In this document: positions 34,914 to 44,871 of the stretch, piece by piece
Position numbering within the stretch: the stretch's first letter is position 1
Layout: the number at the start of each line of letters is the position of its first letter
Assembly (NCBI GenBank): GCA_026417415.1
Contig: JAOADG010000001.1
Span: 1-64,000, forward strand
Direction of reading: 5' to 3'
Length of the DNA: 64,000 nucleotides
Source: a bacterium
GTDB taxonomy: Bacteria > Electryoneota > JAOADG01
Notes under the pieces: model-generated
Databases searched by the model: none
The model's input: the letters and a program-made list of their open reading frames with translations, nothing else
Told to the model about the DNA's origin: nothing
Translations under genes and position numbers: made by a program

Positions 34914-37327
34914 TGGGTGATTCAAATTTCAATTTTATTTTTTTTCGTTTTTATTTCAAAGTTAGGTTAATCTTGTACATTCTAATTGGTTTTATTCTGT
35001 TTTCTCCACTTTTTATTAACAATTTTTTTGTGTATGCACAATCGTCTGATGGCATTCAGATAGTAGATATTCGAGTAGAATCTTTTGATTTACCTTTGAC
35101 TGTCGATTCGGCTATGATAGTTCGTCAAAGTGCTTTAATACCAGGTAAAAAAATTACCGGTGAAGATTTACAAGAATCAATGCGTTTATTATGGAAACTA
35201 CAATTGTTCGAACAAATTGAAATTGTGAAAGAACGAGAAGTTGCTGGTGGATACTTTTTAGTTATTCGTGTAAAGGAGTACCCTCGTCTTGAAGAGTTAA
35301 GAATAATTGGAAATAAGAAAATTAAATCAGATGAAATTCGTGAAAAAATTCAATTCAATCGCGGACAGATCTTACGTGGTTATGATCTATTCCAAGCAGT
35401 TCAAAAAATTAAAAATTTATATTTTGAACAAGGTTACCTTGCAATACAAATTGACACTAAAGTAGAAGATGGTTCCACAAAATCATCTAAAAAAGTAACT
35501 ATAAAAATTAGAGAAGGAAAAAAAGTCAGAATTAAAAAAATAGAGTTTTTTGCAAAGAGTTCACAGGAGAAATTACCCTTTAGTCAAAGAAAACTCCGTT
35601 CAATATTCAAAGAAACAAAGCAACGGGGCTTTTTGCGATCAGGGAAATTTAATGAGGACAAGTATGTAGAAGATAAAGAGAAGTTATTAACTTATTTCCA
35701 GAACCATGGTTATCGGGATGCGTCAATAGTAAAAGATACTATTATTTATTGGGAAAATGGAAAACATTTATCTATCTATCTGACCATTGATACAGGCCCA
35801 AAGTATTACTTTGGAAACATTCAATTTGAAGGTCAAACCGTATATTCAGAAAAAGAACTTTTATCAAAATTAGCATTTAAGAAAAACGATGTGTTCAGTA
35901 AAGAAAAACTTGAATTGGGTGGAACAGAAACCATTCGTGGTATGTATTTGGATAAAGGATATTTGGCTTCCAACATTATGCCCACTCTAATCCCAAGAAA
36001 TCTATCAGATACAGTGGATACTTTGGATCTTCAGTTTACCATCGTTGAAAATCACCAATTCACAGTTCGAAAAATCAATATCGAAGGAAATACAAAAACA
36101 AAGGAAAGAGTTATACGGCGTGAAATCGTGCAATTCCCCGGTGAGACATTTGACCGATCCAAGATACAGCGCTCTATGCGCGAACTTACCATACTCAACT
36201 TTTTTAATACTGTTGAACCTGATGTTCAACCAGTAGGCGAATCGGAAGTGGACATTACGTTTCGTGTTGAAGAAAAACAAACTGATCAAGCAAATACTTC
36301 CATCGGTTACAGTGGTAGAGATGGTTTGATTGGAGCTATTGGTTTCACTATGCCCAATTTATTTGGAAACGGACAACGATTTGTTTTTGATTGGAGTTTT
36401 GGGTCGTATTATCGCAATTTTTCAGTTAGTTTTGATGAACCGTATTTAATGTATCCGCAAACCTCTGTAGGAGTTAGTGCTTACTCCCAAAGACGCGGAG
36501 GAGCAAATTATGGTTTTACTGAGACCATTTTAGGAGGAAGTGTTCGATTAGGCAGAAGATTGTCTTACCCCGATGATTATTTTCGCGTGAATTATTCATA
36601 CCGATTAGAAGAAACCACGTATTCTGATTTTAGTGCATCGTTTCGTGCGCAAAATCCAAGAAATCTGGAAGAAAATAAGCCACGATTAAGTAGTTCAATA
36701 ACTCAAGTGATTACTAGAGATAGTCGGGACAATCCAGAGTTCCCAACGAGCGGTTCTGTTCAATCTTGGGCTGCAACGTTAGCGGGTGGTATTCTTGGTG
36801 GAAAGGATAAATATCTTAAAAATGTAATCACATCTGAATGGTACACACCAACCTTTTGGAAAATAGTGTTCTATCATTCTTCGGAAATTGGGATTCTTGA
36901 AAGTTTGACCAAAAATCCCAATGATATCCCTTACGTAGATTATTTTTTCATGGGTGGATCTGGATTATCCTATGGAGTACCATTAAGAGGGTATAATGAC
37001 CAAACTATAGGGCCGCAAACCACTGTAGGAGATTATGCGATTGGTGGAAAATCATTTTTCAAACAGACAGCTGAAATTCGTTTTCCAATTGTGCCTCAAC
37101 CTACTATTTATGGATTGTTGTTTGCTGAAGTAGGCAATGTATGGTTATCTCCAAGTGAGATTGATCCAAGCAATATGAAACGTGCTACTGGTTTTGGAAT
37201 TCGTATTTTTATGCCTATCGTTGGTCTTATTGGTCTAGACTACGGATATGGTTTTGACCATTTGGATAGCAATGGAAAAAGAAAAGGAGAATGGATCCCA
37301 CATTTTCAGTTCGGAAGAGGTTTTTAA
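34913..37327 (+). CDS. bamA: Outer membrane protein assembly factor BamA
   Basis: This 804-residue Omp85 protein has an N-terminal hydrophobic signal (about residues 18-42, ending FVYAQ). Five POTRA domains cover roughly 45-440 (for example the domains near LEELRIIGNKKIKSDEI and NHQFTVRKINIEGNTKTKERV). A C-terminal 16-stranded barrel starts at about 450 and ends in QFGRGF with a terminal Phe. It is the core of the beta-barrel assembly machine in the outer membrane. The length is close to that of E. coli BamA. The start overlaps the uppS stop by 1 bp, and skp and lpxD follow as in many Gram-negatives. Confidence 0.95.
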   Translation: MGDSNFNFIFFRFYFKVRLILYILIGFILFSPLFINNFFVYAQSSDGIQIVDIRVESFDLPLTVDSAMIVRQSALIPGKKITGEDLQESMRLLWKLQLFEQIEIVKEREVAGGYFLVIRVKEYPRLEELRIIGNKKIKSDEIREKIQFNRGQILRGYDLFQAVQKIKNLYFEQGYLAIQIDTKVEDGSTKSSKKVTIKIREGKKVRIKKIEFFAKSSQEKLPFSQRKLRSIFKETKQRGFLRSGKFNEDKYVEDKEKLLTYFQNHGYRDASIVKDTIIYWENGKHLSIYLTIDTGPKYYFGNIQFEGQTVYSEKELLSKLAFKKNDVFSKEKLELGGTETIRGMYLDKGYLASNIMPTLIPRNLSDTVDTLDLQFTIVENHQFTVRKINIEGNTKTKERVIRREIVQFPGETFDRSKIQRSMRELTILNFFNTVEPDVQPVGESEVDITFRVEEKQTDQANTSIGYSGRDGLIGAIGFTMPNLFGNGQRFVFDWSFGSYYRNFSVSFDEPYLMYPQTSVGVSAYSQRRGGANYGFTETILGGSVRLGRRLSYPDDYFRVNYSYRLEETTYSDFSASFRAQNPRNLEENKPRLSSSITQVITRDSRDNPEFPTSGSVQSWAATLAGGILGGKDKYLKNVITSEWYTPTFWKIVFYHSSEIGILESLTKNPNDIPYVDYFFMGGSGLSYGVPLRGYNDQTIGPQTTVGDYAIGGKSFFKQTAEIRFPIVPQPTIYGLLFAEVGNVWLSPSEIDPSNMKRATGFGIRIFMPIVGLIGLDYGYGFDHLDSNGKRKGEWIPHFQFGRGF

Positions 37328-37338
37328 TAGAGGAAAAT

Positions 37339-37854
37339 ATGAAAAAAATTATTGGTATAATCATTTTAATATTTAGTATTTGGGTTTTAGGAAATGCAAG
37401 AGAATTGAAGCTGGCTTATATTAATAGCCAACAGATTATGGCTGAATTTCAAGAATCAATTGATGTTCAGAAAATTATTGAGCAAGAAGATGCGGAATAT
37501 GAAAAGAAATTGAAAGTGATGGAAAATGAAATCAAAACTTTGCAAGAATCATTAGAAAAGCAAGGTGCAATGCTTTCTGAAGAAAAAAGACAAGCAAGAA
37601 TTAACGAAATAACTACCAAGATGGAGAATTACGAAAAATTCCGACGTGAAACTTGGGGTCCACAAGGTAAGTTATACCAACGTCAAGAAGAATTGACTAA
37701 ACCTGTATTAGACAAAGTAAATGCCGTAATAAAAAGAATAGGTGAAGAAGAAGGATACGATTTTATATTTGATATTGTTCCTGGTGCAATTGTGTATGCA
37801 AAACCTGCAGACGATATTACACAACGGATATTAGACGAATTACAGAAGAAATAA
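37339..37854 (+). CDS. OmpH/Skp-family periplasmic chaperone
   Basis: The 171-residue protein has a signal peptide (MKKIIGIIILIFSIWVLGNA) and a long charged coiled-coil core (about 45-120). It ends with the conserved EEGYDFIFDIVPGAIVYA and DITQRILDEL segments of Skp homologues. It would trap unfolded outer-membrane proteins for BamA. AGAGGAAAAT precedes the ATG. It lies between bamA and lpxD, the classical position. Confidence 0.9.
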   Translation: MKKIIGIIILIFSIWVLGNARELKLAYINSQQIMAEFQESIDVQKIIEQEDAEYEKKLKVMENEIKTLQESLEKQGAMLSEEKRQARINEITTKMENYEKFRRETWGPQGKLYQRQEELTKPVLDKVNAVIKRIGEEEGYDFIFDIVPGAIVYAKPADDITQRILDELQKK

Positions 37855-38880
37855 ATGCGACTTTCTGAAATAGCAAAAGAGTTTCATGGAGAACTCATCG
37901 GTGAAGATGCGGAGATAGTGCGTCTTGCACGTTTAGAAGACGCAGATAATGGAGATTTAAGTTTTTTATCCCAATCAAGATACCGTGAATTGGCATTAAA
38001 ATCTAAAGCTACAGCAATTTTAATCTCTCGAGAAGAACCATTATTGCCGAAAACAGTCATACGAGTAGATAACCCTTATCAAGTTTATACTGAATTGTTG
38101 CTGCGTTTCTATAAACCACTACCTGAACCGACTGGAATCCATCCATCTGCCATCATTGGAGATAATGTAAAACTGGGTAACAATGTTGCCATAGGTCCAC
38201 TTTGTTGTATTGGTGAAAATACTGTAATTGGTGATGATACTATTTTGGTTGGAAGTGTATTCATTGGAAGAGAAGTTGAAATCGGTTCAAATTGTAAACT
38301 TTACCCAATGGTGGTCATACGTGATCGTGTAAAAATTGGGAATCGGGCGGTGATTAAAGATGGTGCTGTGATTGGATCAGATGGATTTGCTTTTTTACCT
38401 GATGCTTCTGGAAAATATCATCCTGTTCCGCAACTTGGTACAGTTGAAATTGGAGATGATGTGAGCATTGGTGCTAACACTTGTATCGATCGTGCATTAT
38501 CAGGGGCTACCAAAATTGGTTCTGGAGTGAAATTAGATAACTTAATTCAAGTTGCACACAATGTAACAATTCAAGAAAATACCGTAATTGCAGCACAAAC
38601 AGGAATTAGCGGTTCTACAAAAATTGGTAAACGAAATAAAATTGGTGGGCAAGTCGGATTTGGTGGACACCTCAAAGTGGGGGACGATGTAACTATTGGT
38701 GCTCAGAGTGGAATAATTTCAAATATTCAAAATCATTCGGTTTTATGGGGTACACCTGCATTTCCACATCAGATGATGTTACGGATTGTTGCGTTTTGGA
38801 AAAAACTGCCTGAGATTATAAAACGTTTAGAAAAACTTGAAATGGAGTTATTAAAGGACAAAAAGAAAAATGGTCATTAA
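37855..38880 (+). CDS. lpxD: UDP-3-O-(3-hydroxyacyl)glucosamine N-acyltransferase
   Basis: The 341-residue protein has an N-terminal uridine-binding domain (GDLSFLSQSRY) and a left-handed parallel beta-helix of hexapeptide repeats (IGDNVKLGNNVAIG and on). The catalytic His is in LIQVAHNVTIQ, and QVGFGGHLKVG and AQSGIISN follow. It adds the second acyl chain in lipid A synthesis. It follows Skp with no gap and overlaps lpxC-fabZ by 11 bp. Confidence 0.94.
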   Translation: MRLSEIAKEFHGELIGEDAEIVRLARLEDADNGDLSFLSQSRYRELALKSKATAILISREEPLLPKTVIRVDNPYQVYTELLLRFYKPLPEPTGIHPSAIIGDNVKLGNNVAIGPLCCIGENTVIGDDTILVGSVFIGREVEIGSNCKLYPMVVIRDRVKIGNRAVIKDGAVIGSDGFAFLPDASGKYHPVPQLGTVEIGDDVSIGANTCIDRALSGATKIGSGVKLDNLIQVAHNVTIQENTVIAAQTGISGSTKIGKRNKIGGQVGFGGHLKVGDDVTIGAQSGIISNIQNHSVLWGTPAFPHQMMLRIVAFWKKLPEIIKRLEKLEMELLKDKKKNGH

Positions 38881-40279
38881 GCAGAGAACAATTCAAGGTG
38901 AGAATGTTTTAAGAGGTATTGGATTACATACAGGTTGCGATGTGACAATTCGGTTTAAACCTGCACCAATAGATCACGGGATTGTTTTTAAGAGAGTAGA
39001 TTTACCTAACTCGCCAGCTATTCCAGCACATATTGACTATGTAACGGATATTGAAAGAGGTACCACGCTTAGCATCGGAGATACAAAAGTAAACACGGTT
39101 GAGCATGTGCTTGCGGCAGCATATGGATTGGGAATTGACAATTTAATGATTGAATTGGATGCCCCAGAACCACCGCGAGGAGATGGTTCTGCAAGACCTT
39201 TTGTACAGGTTTTGAAAAATGTTGGGATTTTAATCCAAGATGCTCCAAAAAAATATTACACCATTGATCAACCGGTTATCTACCACAATGAAGAAAAGAG
39301 AATTGATATTGTAATGGTACCCTCGGATGAGTTTCGTGTGACTTACATGATCGAGTACAAACATCCAAAAATTGGTACACAATACACATCATTGTATGAT
39401 TTGGATAGAGAGTTTGTTGATGATTTTGCGAGTGCAAGAACATTTTGTTTGCTTAGTGAAGTAGAACTTTTAAAAGAAAGAGGACTCATTAAAGGCGGTT
39501 TATACGACAATGCAGTGGTATTTATCGATCGAGAATTAAATGGTGAAGATAAAAAACGTATTCAGAAAATGTTTGAGGTCCCCTTAGATAAATCTATTGA
39601 AAAAGATGGGATTTTAGGTGACTTGGAATTGGTGTATTACAATGAACCTGTTCGACACAAAGTAGTCGATTTAATTGGTGATTTAGCTTTATTGGGAATG
39701 CCTGTAAAAGGTCATGTTTTAGCTGCCAGAGCAGGGCATTTTGCACACGTTGAATTGGTCAAACTGCTGAGAAAACGTCAACAAACGCAAGAGTTGGTAA
39801 AAAAATATCAAACCAAATCTTCAAAAGAATATGTATTTGATATAGAAGCCATTCAAAAAATACTTCCTCATCGTTATCCCTTTTTGATGGTTGATCGGAT
39901 AATTGAATTGGTACCGGGTGAATATGTAACTGGGGTGAAAAATGTTTCTATCAATGAACCCTTTTTTCAAGGGCATTTCCCGGGTCGGCCTGTGATGCCC
40001 GGTGTACTTATTACTGAGGCAATGGGGCAGGTGGGAGGAGTATTGTTATTGAACACTGCAAATGATCCGGGCAATAAGTTGGTATTTTTCACAGGTTTAG
40101 ACAATGTAAAATTTAGAAAAACAGTTGTTCCTGGTGATCAATTGTTTATGAGAGTGGAGTTGCAATTTTTTCGTAGAAACATTTGTAAAATGAAAGGAAT
40201 GGCTTACGTAGCAGATACATTGGTCGCTGAAGCTGAAATGCAAGCAATCATCGTGGACAGAAATCCTGTTCCACGATAA
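38870..40279 (+). CDS. lpxC/fabZ: Bifunctional LpxC deacetylase / FabZ dehydratase fusion
   Basis: The protein has 469 residues in two enzyme domains. Residues 1 to about 305 are LpxC (IQGENVLRGIGLHTG, NTVEHVLAAAYGLGIDN with zinc-site His, HKVVDLIGDLALLG). Residues about 325-469 are FabZ (IQKILPHRYPFLMVDRI and QGHFPGRPVMPGVLITEAM with catalytic His and Glu). LpxC commits UDP-3-O-acyl-GlcNAc to lipid A synthesis; FabZ dehydrates 3-hydroxyacyl-ACP in fatty-acid elongation, which competes for the same acyl-ACP. The fusion is well documented in the Bacteroidota/Chlorobi group and supports the taxonomic guess. Confidence 0.95.
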   Translation: MVIKQRTIQGENVLRGIGLHTGCDVTIRFKPAPIDHGIVFKRVDLPNSPAIPAHIDYVTDIERGTTLSIGDTKVNTVEHVLAAAYGLGIDNLMIELDAPEPPRGDGSARPFVQVLKNVGILIQDAPKKYYTIDQPVIYHNEEKRIDIVMVPSDEFRVTYMIEYKHPKIGTQYTSLYDLDREFVDDFASARTFCLLSEVELLKERGLIKGGLYDNAVVFIDRELNGEDKKRIQKMFEVPLDKSIEKDGILGDLELVYYNEPVRHKVVDLIGDLALLGMPVKGHVLAARAGHFAHVELVKLLRKRQQTQELVKKYQTKSSKEYVFDIEAIQKILPHRYPFLMVDRIIELVPGEYVTGVKNVSINEPFFQGHFPGRPVMPGVLITEAMGQVGGVLLLNTANDPGNKLVFFTGLDNVKFRKTVVPGDQLFMRVELQFFRRNICKMKGMAYVADTLVAEAEMQAIIVDRNPVPR

Positions 40280-40289
40280 AGGAAAAATT

Positions 40290-41096
40290 ATGGTTGAGAT
40301 TCATCCTACAGCAATAGTTGATCCAAAAGCCGAACTGGGTGATGGAGTAATCGTAGGTCCATATTCCATCATTGAAGGAGGAGCTCAAATAGGTGCCAAT
40401 ACCATCATCCAATCCCATGTATTCATTAGTCAATACACCAAAATCGGAAAAAATTGCACCATTGGACATAGTAGTGTATTAGGGACAAACCCACAGGATT
40501 TAAAATTTAAAAATGAACCCACTTATACTATTATCGGAGAAAATAACCTAATCCGTGAATACGTTACCATCAACCGCGGTACCACTGCCCATGGAGAAAC
40601 AAAAGTCGGAAATGATTGTTTGATCATGGCGTATGTACATATTGCCCATGATTGCATTGTCGGAAATGGTGTTATTTTAGCCAATTGTGTGAACATGGCG
40701 GGTCATACAGAAATCAATGATTACGTTAATATCGGCGGTTTGGTTCCCATCCATCAATTTGTTAGGATAGGTGCCTATGCTTTTATTGGTGGAGGATATC
40801 GTGTCCCGAAAGATGTGCCTCCTTTTGCTTTAGCCATCGGTGATCCTTTACGGTATTCAAAATTAAATGTAGTTGGGTTAAAAAGAAGAGGATTTACTTC
40901 AGAAACATTGAAAGAAATTCAAAAAGCATATCGCATCATTTACAATTCGGGCTTGAACATTGCCCAAGGACTTCAAAAGGTAAAAAATGAATTACCACAA
41001 ACGCCTGAAATCAATATGATTCTTGAATTTTTCGACAAAACCAAACGTGGTGTTATTGGCGGGTCAAAATCCTATTCCAAAACGTTTGAAGATTAA
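40290..41096 (+). CDS. lpxA: UDP-N-acetylglucosamine acyltransferase
   Basis: The 268-residue left-handed beta-helix protein has IHPTAIVDPKAELGDGV, VLGTNPQDLKF, REYVTINRGT, MAYVHIAHDCIVG with the catalytic His, and the C-terminal helical domain with LNVVGLKRRGF. It carries out the first step of lipid A synthesis, adding a 3-hydroxyacyl chain to UDP-GlcNAc. It follows lpxC-fabZ by 10 bp. Confidence 0.95.
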   Translation: MVEIHPTAIVDPKAELGDGVIVGPYSIIEGGAQIGANTIIQSHVFISQYTKIGKNCTIGHSSVLGTNPQDLKFKNEPTYTIIGENNLIREYVTINRGTTAHGETKVGNDCLIMAYVHIAHDCIVGNGVILANCVNMAGHTEINDYVNIGGLVPIHQFVRIGAYAFIGGGYRVPKDVPPFALAIGDPLRYSKLNVVGLKRRGFTSETLKEIQKAYRIIYNSGLNIAQGLQKVKNELPQTPEINMILEFFDKTKRGVIGGSKSYSKTFED

Positions 41097-41872
41097 TGAT
41101 GTGGATACCACCCAAAGAGTGGCGATGGATAAATGATGGTGTCCGAAGTGGCTCTCTTCATATGGCGATTGATGAAGTACTAACATATCATCCATATCCA
41201 ACTTTTCGGTGGTATGATTGGGAAAAACCAACGTTATCTTTGGGTTATCACCAAAATAAAAACGATTTAAATTGGAATCATATTCTACAAACAGGAATAG
41301 ATGTTTGTAGAAGACCTACAGGAGGACGAGCGGTATTTCACCAAAATGTTGCTACTTATGCGATTATTCTCCCACTTAATCACAAACAAGAACCTACTTT
41401 ATGGGATTTATATCAATGGATCGGTGAATGGTGGTTTAAAACATTAAAGTCCATCCATCCCAACGTTCAATTCTATAGTGAACCCATCACTAGACCAGGT
41501 GCAAAATTCCAAAGTTGCTTTGTAAGTGGAAATCGTTATGAAATCGTGATTCAACGAAAAAAAGTGATGGGAAGCGCTCAGAGAAGGTACCAAAGTGCGG
41601 TTTTGCAACATGGTTCAATCCGTTTGAAAAATCCAATCGTTTCGGCACAGTACTTTTTTCAATCTATATCAAAGGATGAACCCATTGAAGAATCGGTAGC
41701 CACAAGTTTAGAGGAAGCATGGAATTTACCAATCACATCAATGTTACTTTTTGAAATGTTAAAAGAGATGTTCCTATCTTTAGGAAATGAAATTACTGAA
41801 TCTAAACTAACGGAAACAGAAATAGATACTGCACATAGCATTCAAAAACATTTTACTATCGTGAGGGAATAA
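41096..41872 (+). CDS. Lipoate ligase-family protein, probable LipM-like octanoyltransferase
   Basis: The 258-residue protein has the BPL/LplA fold. Motifs include RRPTGGRAVFHQ, SCFVSGNRYEIVI, KVMGSAQRR and LQHGSI. The Cys in the SCFxxxxxYE segment is in the place of the catalytic Cys of Bacillus LipM, which transfers octanoyl from ACP to lipoyl-dependent enzymes; LplA ligases lack it. It overlaps the lpxA stop by 1 bp. The LipM assignment depends on that single Cys. Confidence 0.75.
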   Translation: MMWIPPKEWRWINDGVRSGSLHMAIDEVLTYHPYPTFRWYDWEKPTLSLGYHQNKNDLNWNHILQTGIDVCRRPTGGRAVFHQNVATYAIILPLNHKQEPTLWDLYQWIGEWWFKTLKSIHPNVQFYSEPITRPGAKFQSCFVSGNRYEIVIQRKKVMGSAQRRYQSAVLQHGSIRLKNPIVSAQYFFQSISKDEPIEESVATSLEEAWNLPITSMLLFEMLKEMFLSLGNEITESKLTETEIDTAHSIQKHFTIVRE

Positions 41873-42547
41873 ATGTTGAAAAAACTCTTTTTTTTAGTTT
41901 TCATAATCGCAACCCCATCCTTTGCTACTATTGGGGTAGGCGTTCAGTTTGTTAATGATTTTTGGAAAAGTAACGAAATAATCAACTTACCAGTTCAGTT
42001 AAACGATGGAAATACTGCATCTTTAGTACGTGAAGCGATGACCAATCCAAGTGGTATTGGGGCTTTTTTAGTTATTGGCATCAGCAAATATGAACTTCAA
42101 GTGGATGCTGAATATGTAACAAGAAAGTATGAAACTGTATTAACTCGACCCTCTGGAAGTGGACAAATTACTGATAAAGTTTCAGCAGTTAACGCAAGAA
42201 TAGGATTATGCGGAACTATCAAGTACAAAATGTTAAACATTCCTGGATTTACTTTATTTACAGGTGCTGGTCTTGGGATGCAACTACAAACTCCCATTGT
42301 GAATGCAGAATATGTACGAGATGTAGTTCAGGGTGTCAATCAAAATTTTCAAGTCAAATCTTCTGATCTTTTGAAAAAATCAAACATCAGTGGCTTTCAT
42401 CTATTGGTTCAAAGTCGAGTTAAACCACCTGCAGCTCCAATAGGTCTGCAAGTTACAGTAAGGGGTTTAATTTTGCCCAACACAAAATTTGAGAGACCAT
42501 CATTGGTTCCAAGTGCGATGATCGGCTTAGGATATTTTCCTTTGTAA
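41873..42547 (+). CDS. Small outer-membrane beta-barrel-like protein
   Basis: I do not recognise a named family. The protein has 224 residues with a signal peptide (MLKKLFFLVFIIATPSFA) and a mature part of alternating hydrophobic/polar strands ending IGLGYFPL. FTLFTGAGLGMQLQ is typical of OmpW or OmpA-like small barrels. It is probably an outer-membrane protein of 8-10 strands. It closes the plus-strand envelope operon and is followed by a terminator. Confidence 0.65.
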   Translation: MLKKLFFLVFIIATPSFATIGVGVQFVNDFWKSNEIINLPVQLNDGNTASLVREAMTNPSGIGAFLVIGISKYELQVDAEYVTRKYETVLTRPSGSGQITDKVSAVNARIGLCGTIKYKMLNIPGFTLFTGAGLGMQLQTPIVNAEYVRDVVQGVNQNFQVKSSDLLKKSNISGFHLLVQSRVKPPAAPIGLQVTVRGLILPNTKFERPSLVPSAMIGLGYFPL

Positions 42548-42573
42548 AAAATTATTAAAAAAAATGAACAGAT

Positions 42574-42593
42574 ACGGAGCCATTGGGCTCCGT
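42574..42593 (+). terminator. Intrinsic terminator closing the envelope operon
   Basis: An 8-bp stem (ACGGAGCC/GGCTCCGT) with an ATTG loop lies in an otherwise AT-rich gap and is followed by TCGTATTATTC. The T-rich tail is weak, so termination may be partial and dxr may share read-through. Confidence 0.65.
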
Positions 42594-42607
42594 TCGTATT
42601 ATTCATT

Positions 42608-43762
42608 GTGAAAAGAATTGTATTGTTAGGGGCAACGGGTTCAATAGGACAATCAACCATAGATGTGGTTGAGAACCATCGTCAACATTTACAAATTTCA
42701 ACGGTGGTTGCTAAAACCAACGTATTAAAACTAGCGCAAATTGCTATTAAAACCAATGCAACATTTGCTATTATTGAAGATGAAACAAAATATCAAGAGT
42801 TAAAAACATTATTAAATAATTCTAAAATTCAAACTGCAGCAGGGAAATCCGCTATCTTAGAAGCATGTCAAGCAGATCATCATGAAATTGTGTTGAATGC
42901 ATTAGTCGGTGCAGTAGGAGTTGAACCGACTTTAACAGCAATTCAAAGTGGAAAAACAGTTGCGTTAGCAAATAAAGAATCTCTGGTTTGTGCAGGAAAG
43001 TTAATTATTGATGCTGTTAAAAAATATCAGATTCCAATTATTCCTGTAGATTCAGAACACTCTGCAATCTTTCAAGTGCTTCAAGGTGAATCTTCAGAAT
43101 CAATCAAAAAAATTGTACTTACAGCATCAGGTGGACCTTTTCGCGAACTGGATTACACGAAATTTGACCAAATTACCCCTGAGCAAGCGCTAAAACACCC
43201 AACTTGGAAAATGGGAAAAAAAGTTACCATTGATTCCTCAACATTGGTAAACAAAGGTCTTGAGATGATTGAAGCCAAATGGTTGTTTGACACTAAACCA
43301 GAACAACTACAAGTTGTGATCCACCCACAATCCATTATTCATTCAATGGTTATTTTTAAAGATAGTTCTGTAAAAGCACAATTGAGCACACCAGATATGA
43401 GATTACCCATTCAATATGCTTTATCTTATCCAGAAAGATGGGATTTGGAAGGTATTCCTAACGATTTTTTATCGTATGGGAGCTTAACTTTTCAAGATGT
43501 AGATTCTAAAAAATTCCCTGCTATTTCTTTGGCTTTTCATACACTTCAGAGTTCTAGTGGAATGGGTACGGTACTTAATGCTGCAGACGAAATTGCGGTA
43601 TCTGCCTTTTTAGAAAGAAAAATAAAATTTACGCAAATTACTCACTTCATTGAAAAAGCGCTAAATTATTTTAATGGTGCTGAAATCAATTCAATAGAAG
43701 ATTTTTTCCATTTGGACGATCAAGTAAGGAGAAGATGTACAGAATGGTTAACCTCGATTTGA
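42608..43762 (+). CDS. dxr: 1-deoxy-D-xylulose-5-phosphate reductoisomerase
   Basis: The 384-residue protein begins at GTG with VLLGATGSIGQSTIDVV (NADPH site). NKESLVCAGKL, PVDSEHSAIFQVLQG and KIVLTASGGPF carry the metal and substrate ligands. Dxr makes 2-C-methyl-D-erythritol-4-phosphate, the committed step of the non-mevalonate isoprenoid pathway. That pathway supplies precursors for UppS at 34146-34913. It overlaps rseP by 28 bp. Confidence 0.95.
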   Translation: MKRIVLLGATGSIGQSTIDVVENHRQHLQISTVVAKTNVLKLAQIAIKTNATFAIIEDETKYQELKTLLNNSKIQTAAGKSAILEACQADHHEIVLNALVGAVGVEPTLTAIQSGKTVALANKESLVCAGKLIIDAVKKYQIPIIPVDSEHSAIFQVLQGESSESIKKIVLTASGGPFRELDYTKFDQITPEQALKHPTWKMGKKVTIDSSTLVNKGLEMIEAKWLFDTKPEQLQVVIHPQSIIHSMVIFKDSSVKAQLSTPDMRLPIQYALSYPERWDLEGIPNDFLSYGSLTFQDVDSKKFPAISLAFHTLQSSSGMGTVLNAADEIAVSAFLERKIKFTQITHFIEKALNYFNGAEINSIEDFFHLDDQVRRRCTEWLTSI

Positions 43763-44871
43763 TATTGTTTTTATCCTTTTTTAGTTCAACCTTGATGAAA
43801 CTAGGTTCATTTCTTGTAGTTGTGGGGATAATTGTATTCGTCCATGAGTTAGGGCATTTTATTGCTGCAAAATCCGTTGGAATTCGTGTTATTCGTTTCA
43901 GTATAGGATTTCCACCTCGATTATTCAGTTGGAAAAGCAAAGGTACGGATTTTCAAATTGGTGCAATTCCATTTGGTGGTTATGTCAAAATGGCAGGTGT
44001 AATTGATGAATCGTGGGGCGATAAAGAATCTGCAATTACAGGAGCTCCAGATGAGTTTACTTCTAAAAATGTTTTTCAAAAAACGTGGGTATTGTCTGCT
44101 GGTGTTCTTTTCAATATCGTTTTTGCTTGGTTACTCGCAATCATAATATCATTTTTTCAAGGGAAACCGCTTGTAGCTGAACCTGTAGTTGGAAATGTAG
44201 TCGAAAATTTACCTGCTGCAATTGATTTAAAATTACAAGAAAATGATCGAATCATACAGATTGATACGGTTCCTATCCATCATTGGAATGATATTACTTC
44301 AATCATTCATACACATCCCAATAAAAATCTTTCTTTTGTTTGGGTAAGAGGGAACGATACATTAACTGGAATTACTTCACCCATAGAGAGACCGATCAAC
44401 ACGGATGATGGTACAATCCGAAAAGTAGGTCTAATTGGGATTTCGCCAAAAGTTCAGTATGCAGATATTTCGCTGATCGAGGCAATTCAGATAGGAAGCC
44501 AAATGACATGGTTTATTATCAAAAACACATTCATTGGTTTCTACAATTTATTTACTGGTACTTCCACAATTAAAGAATTAGTAGGTCCTATTGGTATCGT
44601 AAAACTATCTGGTGAATCAGTTCAGAGTGGAACATCTTCCTTTTTTAGTTTCATTCTTTTAATATCTATAAGCGTTGGGTTAATCAATATTTTACCTATT
44701 CCAATGTTAGATGGAGGTCATATTTTAATTGCATGGATTGAAGCGATTAGAAGAAAGTCTATATCTATTGAATGGAAAATAAGAATACAGAAAATTGGAA
44801 TGATATTTTTATTGCTATTGATTATTTGGGTGAGCTATCACGACATTTTACGATTATGGAGTAATCCTTGA
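43735..44871 (+). CDS. rseP: Site-2 protease RseP
   Basis: The 378-residue intramembrane metalloprotease has HELGH at 37-41 in the first membrane segment, the PFGGYVKM strand, a single PDZ domain (about 150-235) and ILPIPMLDGGHI with the third zinc ligand Asp. RseP family members cleave membrane-bound anti-sigma factors after a first cut. Two putative single-span anti-sigma factors are encoded at 17963-18418 and 21421-21936 and are plausible targets. The ATG at 43735 follows AGGAG closely, although ATGs at 43744 and 43795 are possible starts. Confidence 0.93.
   Translation: MYRMVNLDLILFLSFFSSTLMKLGSFLVVVGIIVFVHELGHFIAAKSVGIRVIRFSIGFPPRLFSWKSKGTDFQIGAIPFGGYVKMAGVIDESWGDKESAITGAPDEFTSKNVFQKTWVLSAGVLFNIVFAWLLAIIISFFQGKPLVAEPVVGNVVENLPAAIDLKLQENDRIIQIDTVPIHHWNDITSIIHTHPNKNLSFVWVRGNDTLTGITSPIERPINTDDGTIRKVGLIGISPKVQYADISLIEAIQIGSQMTWFIIKNTFIGFYNLFTGTSTIKELVGPIGIVKLSGESVQSGTSSFFSFILLISISVGLINILPIPMLDGGHILIAWIEAIRRKSISIEWKIRIQKIGMIFLLLLIIWVSYHDILRLWSNP

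Noticed and set aside
22006-42547. In-frame TGA (selenocysteine) codons joining adjacent frames
   Set aside because: I looked for neighbouring open frames in the same phase separated by a single TGA in recognised genes because of the tRNA-Sec; each recognised enzyme is full length with Cys or other residues at its active site, so no selenoprotein candidate was found by eye.
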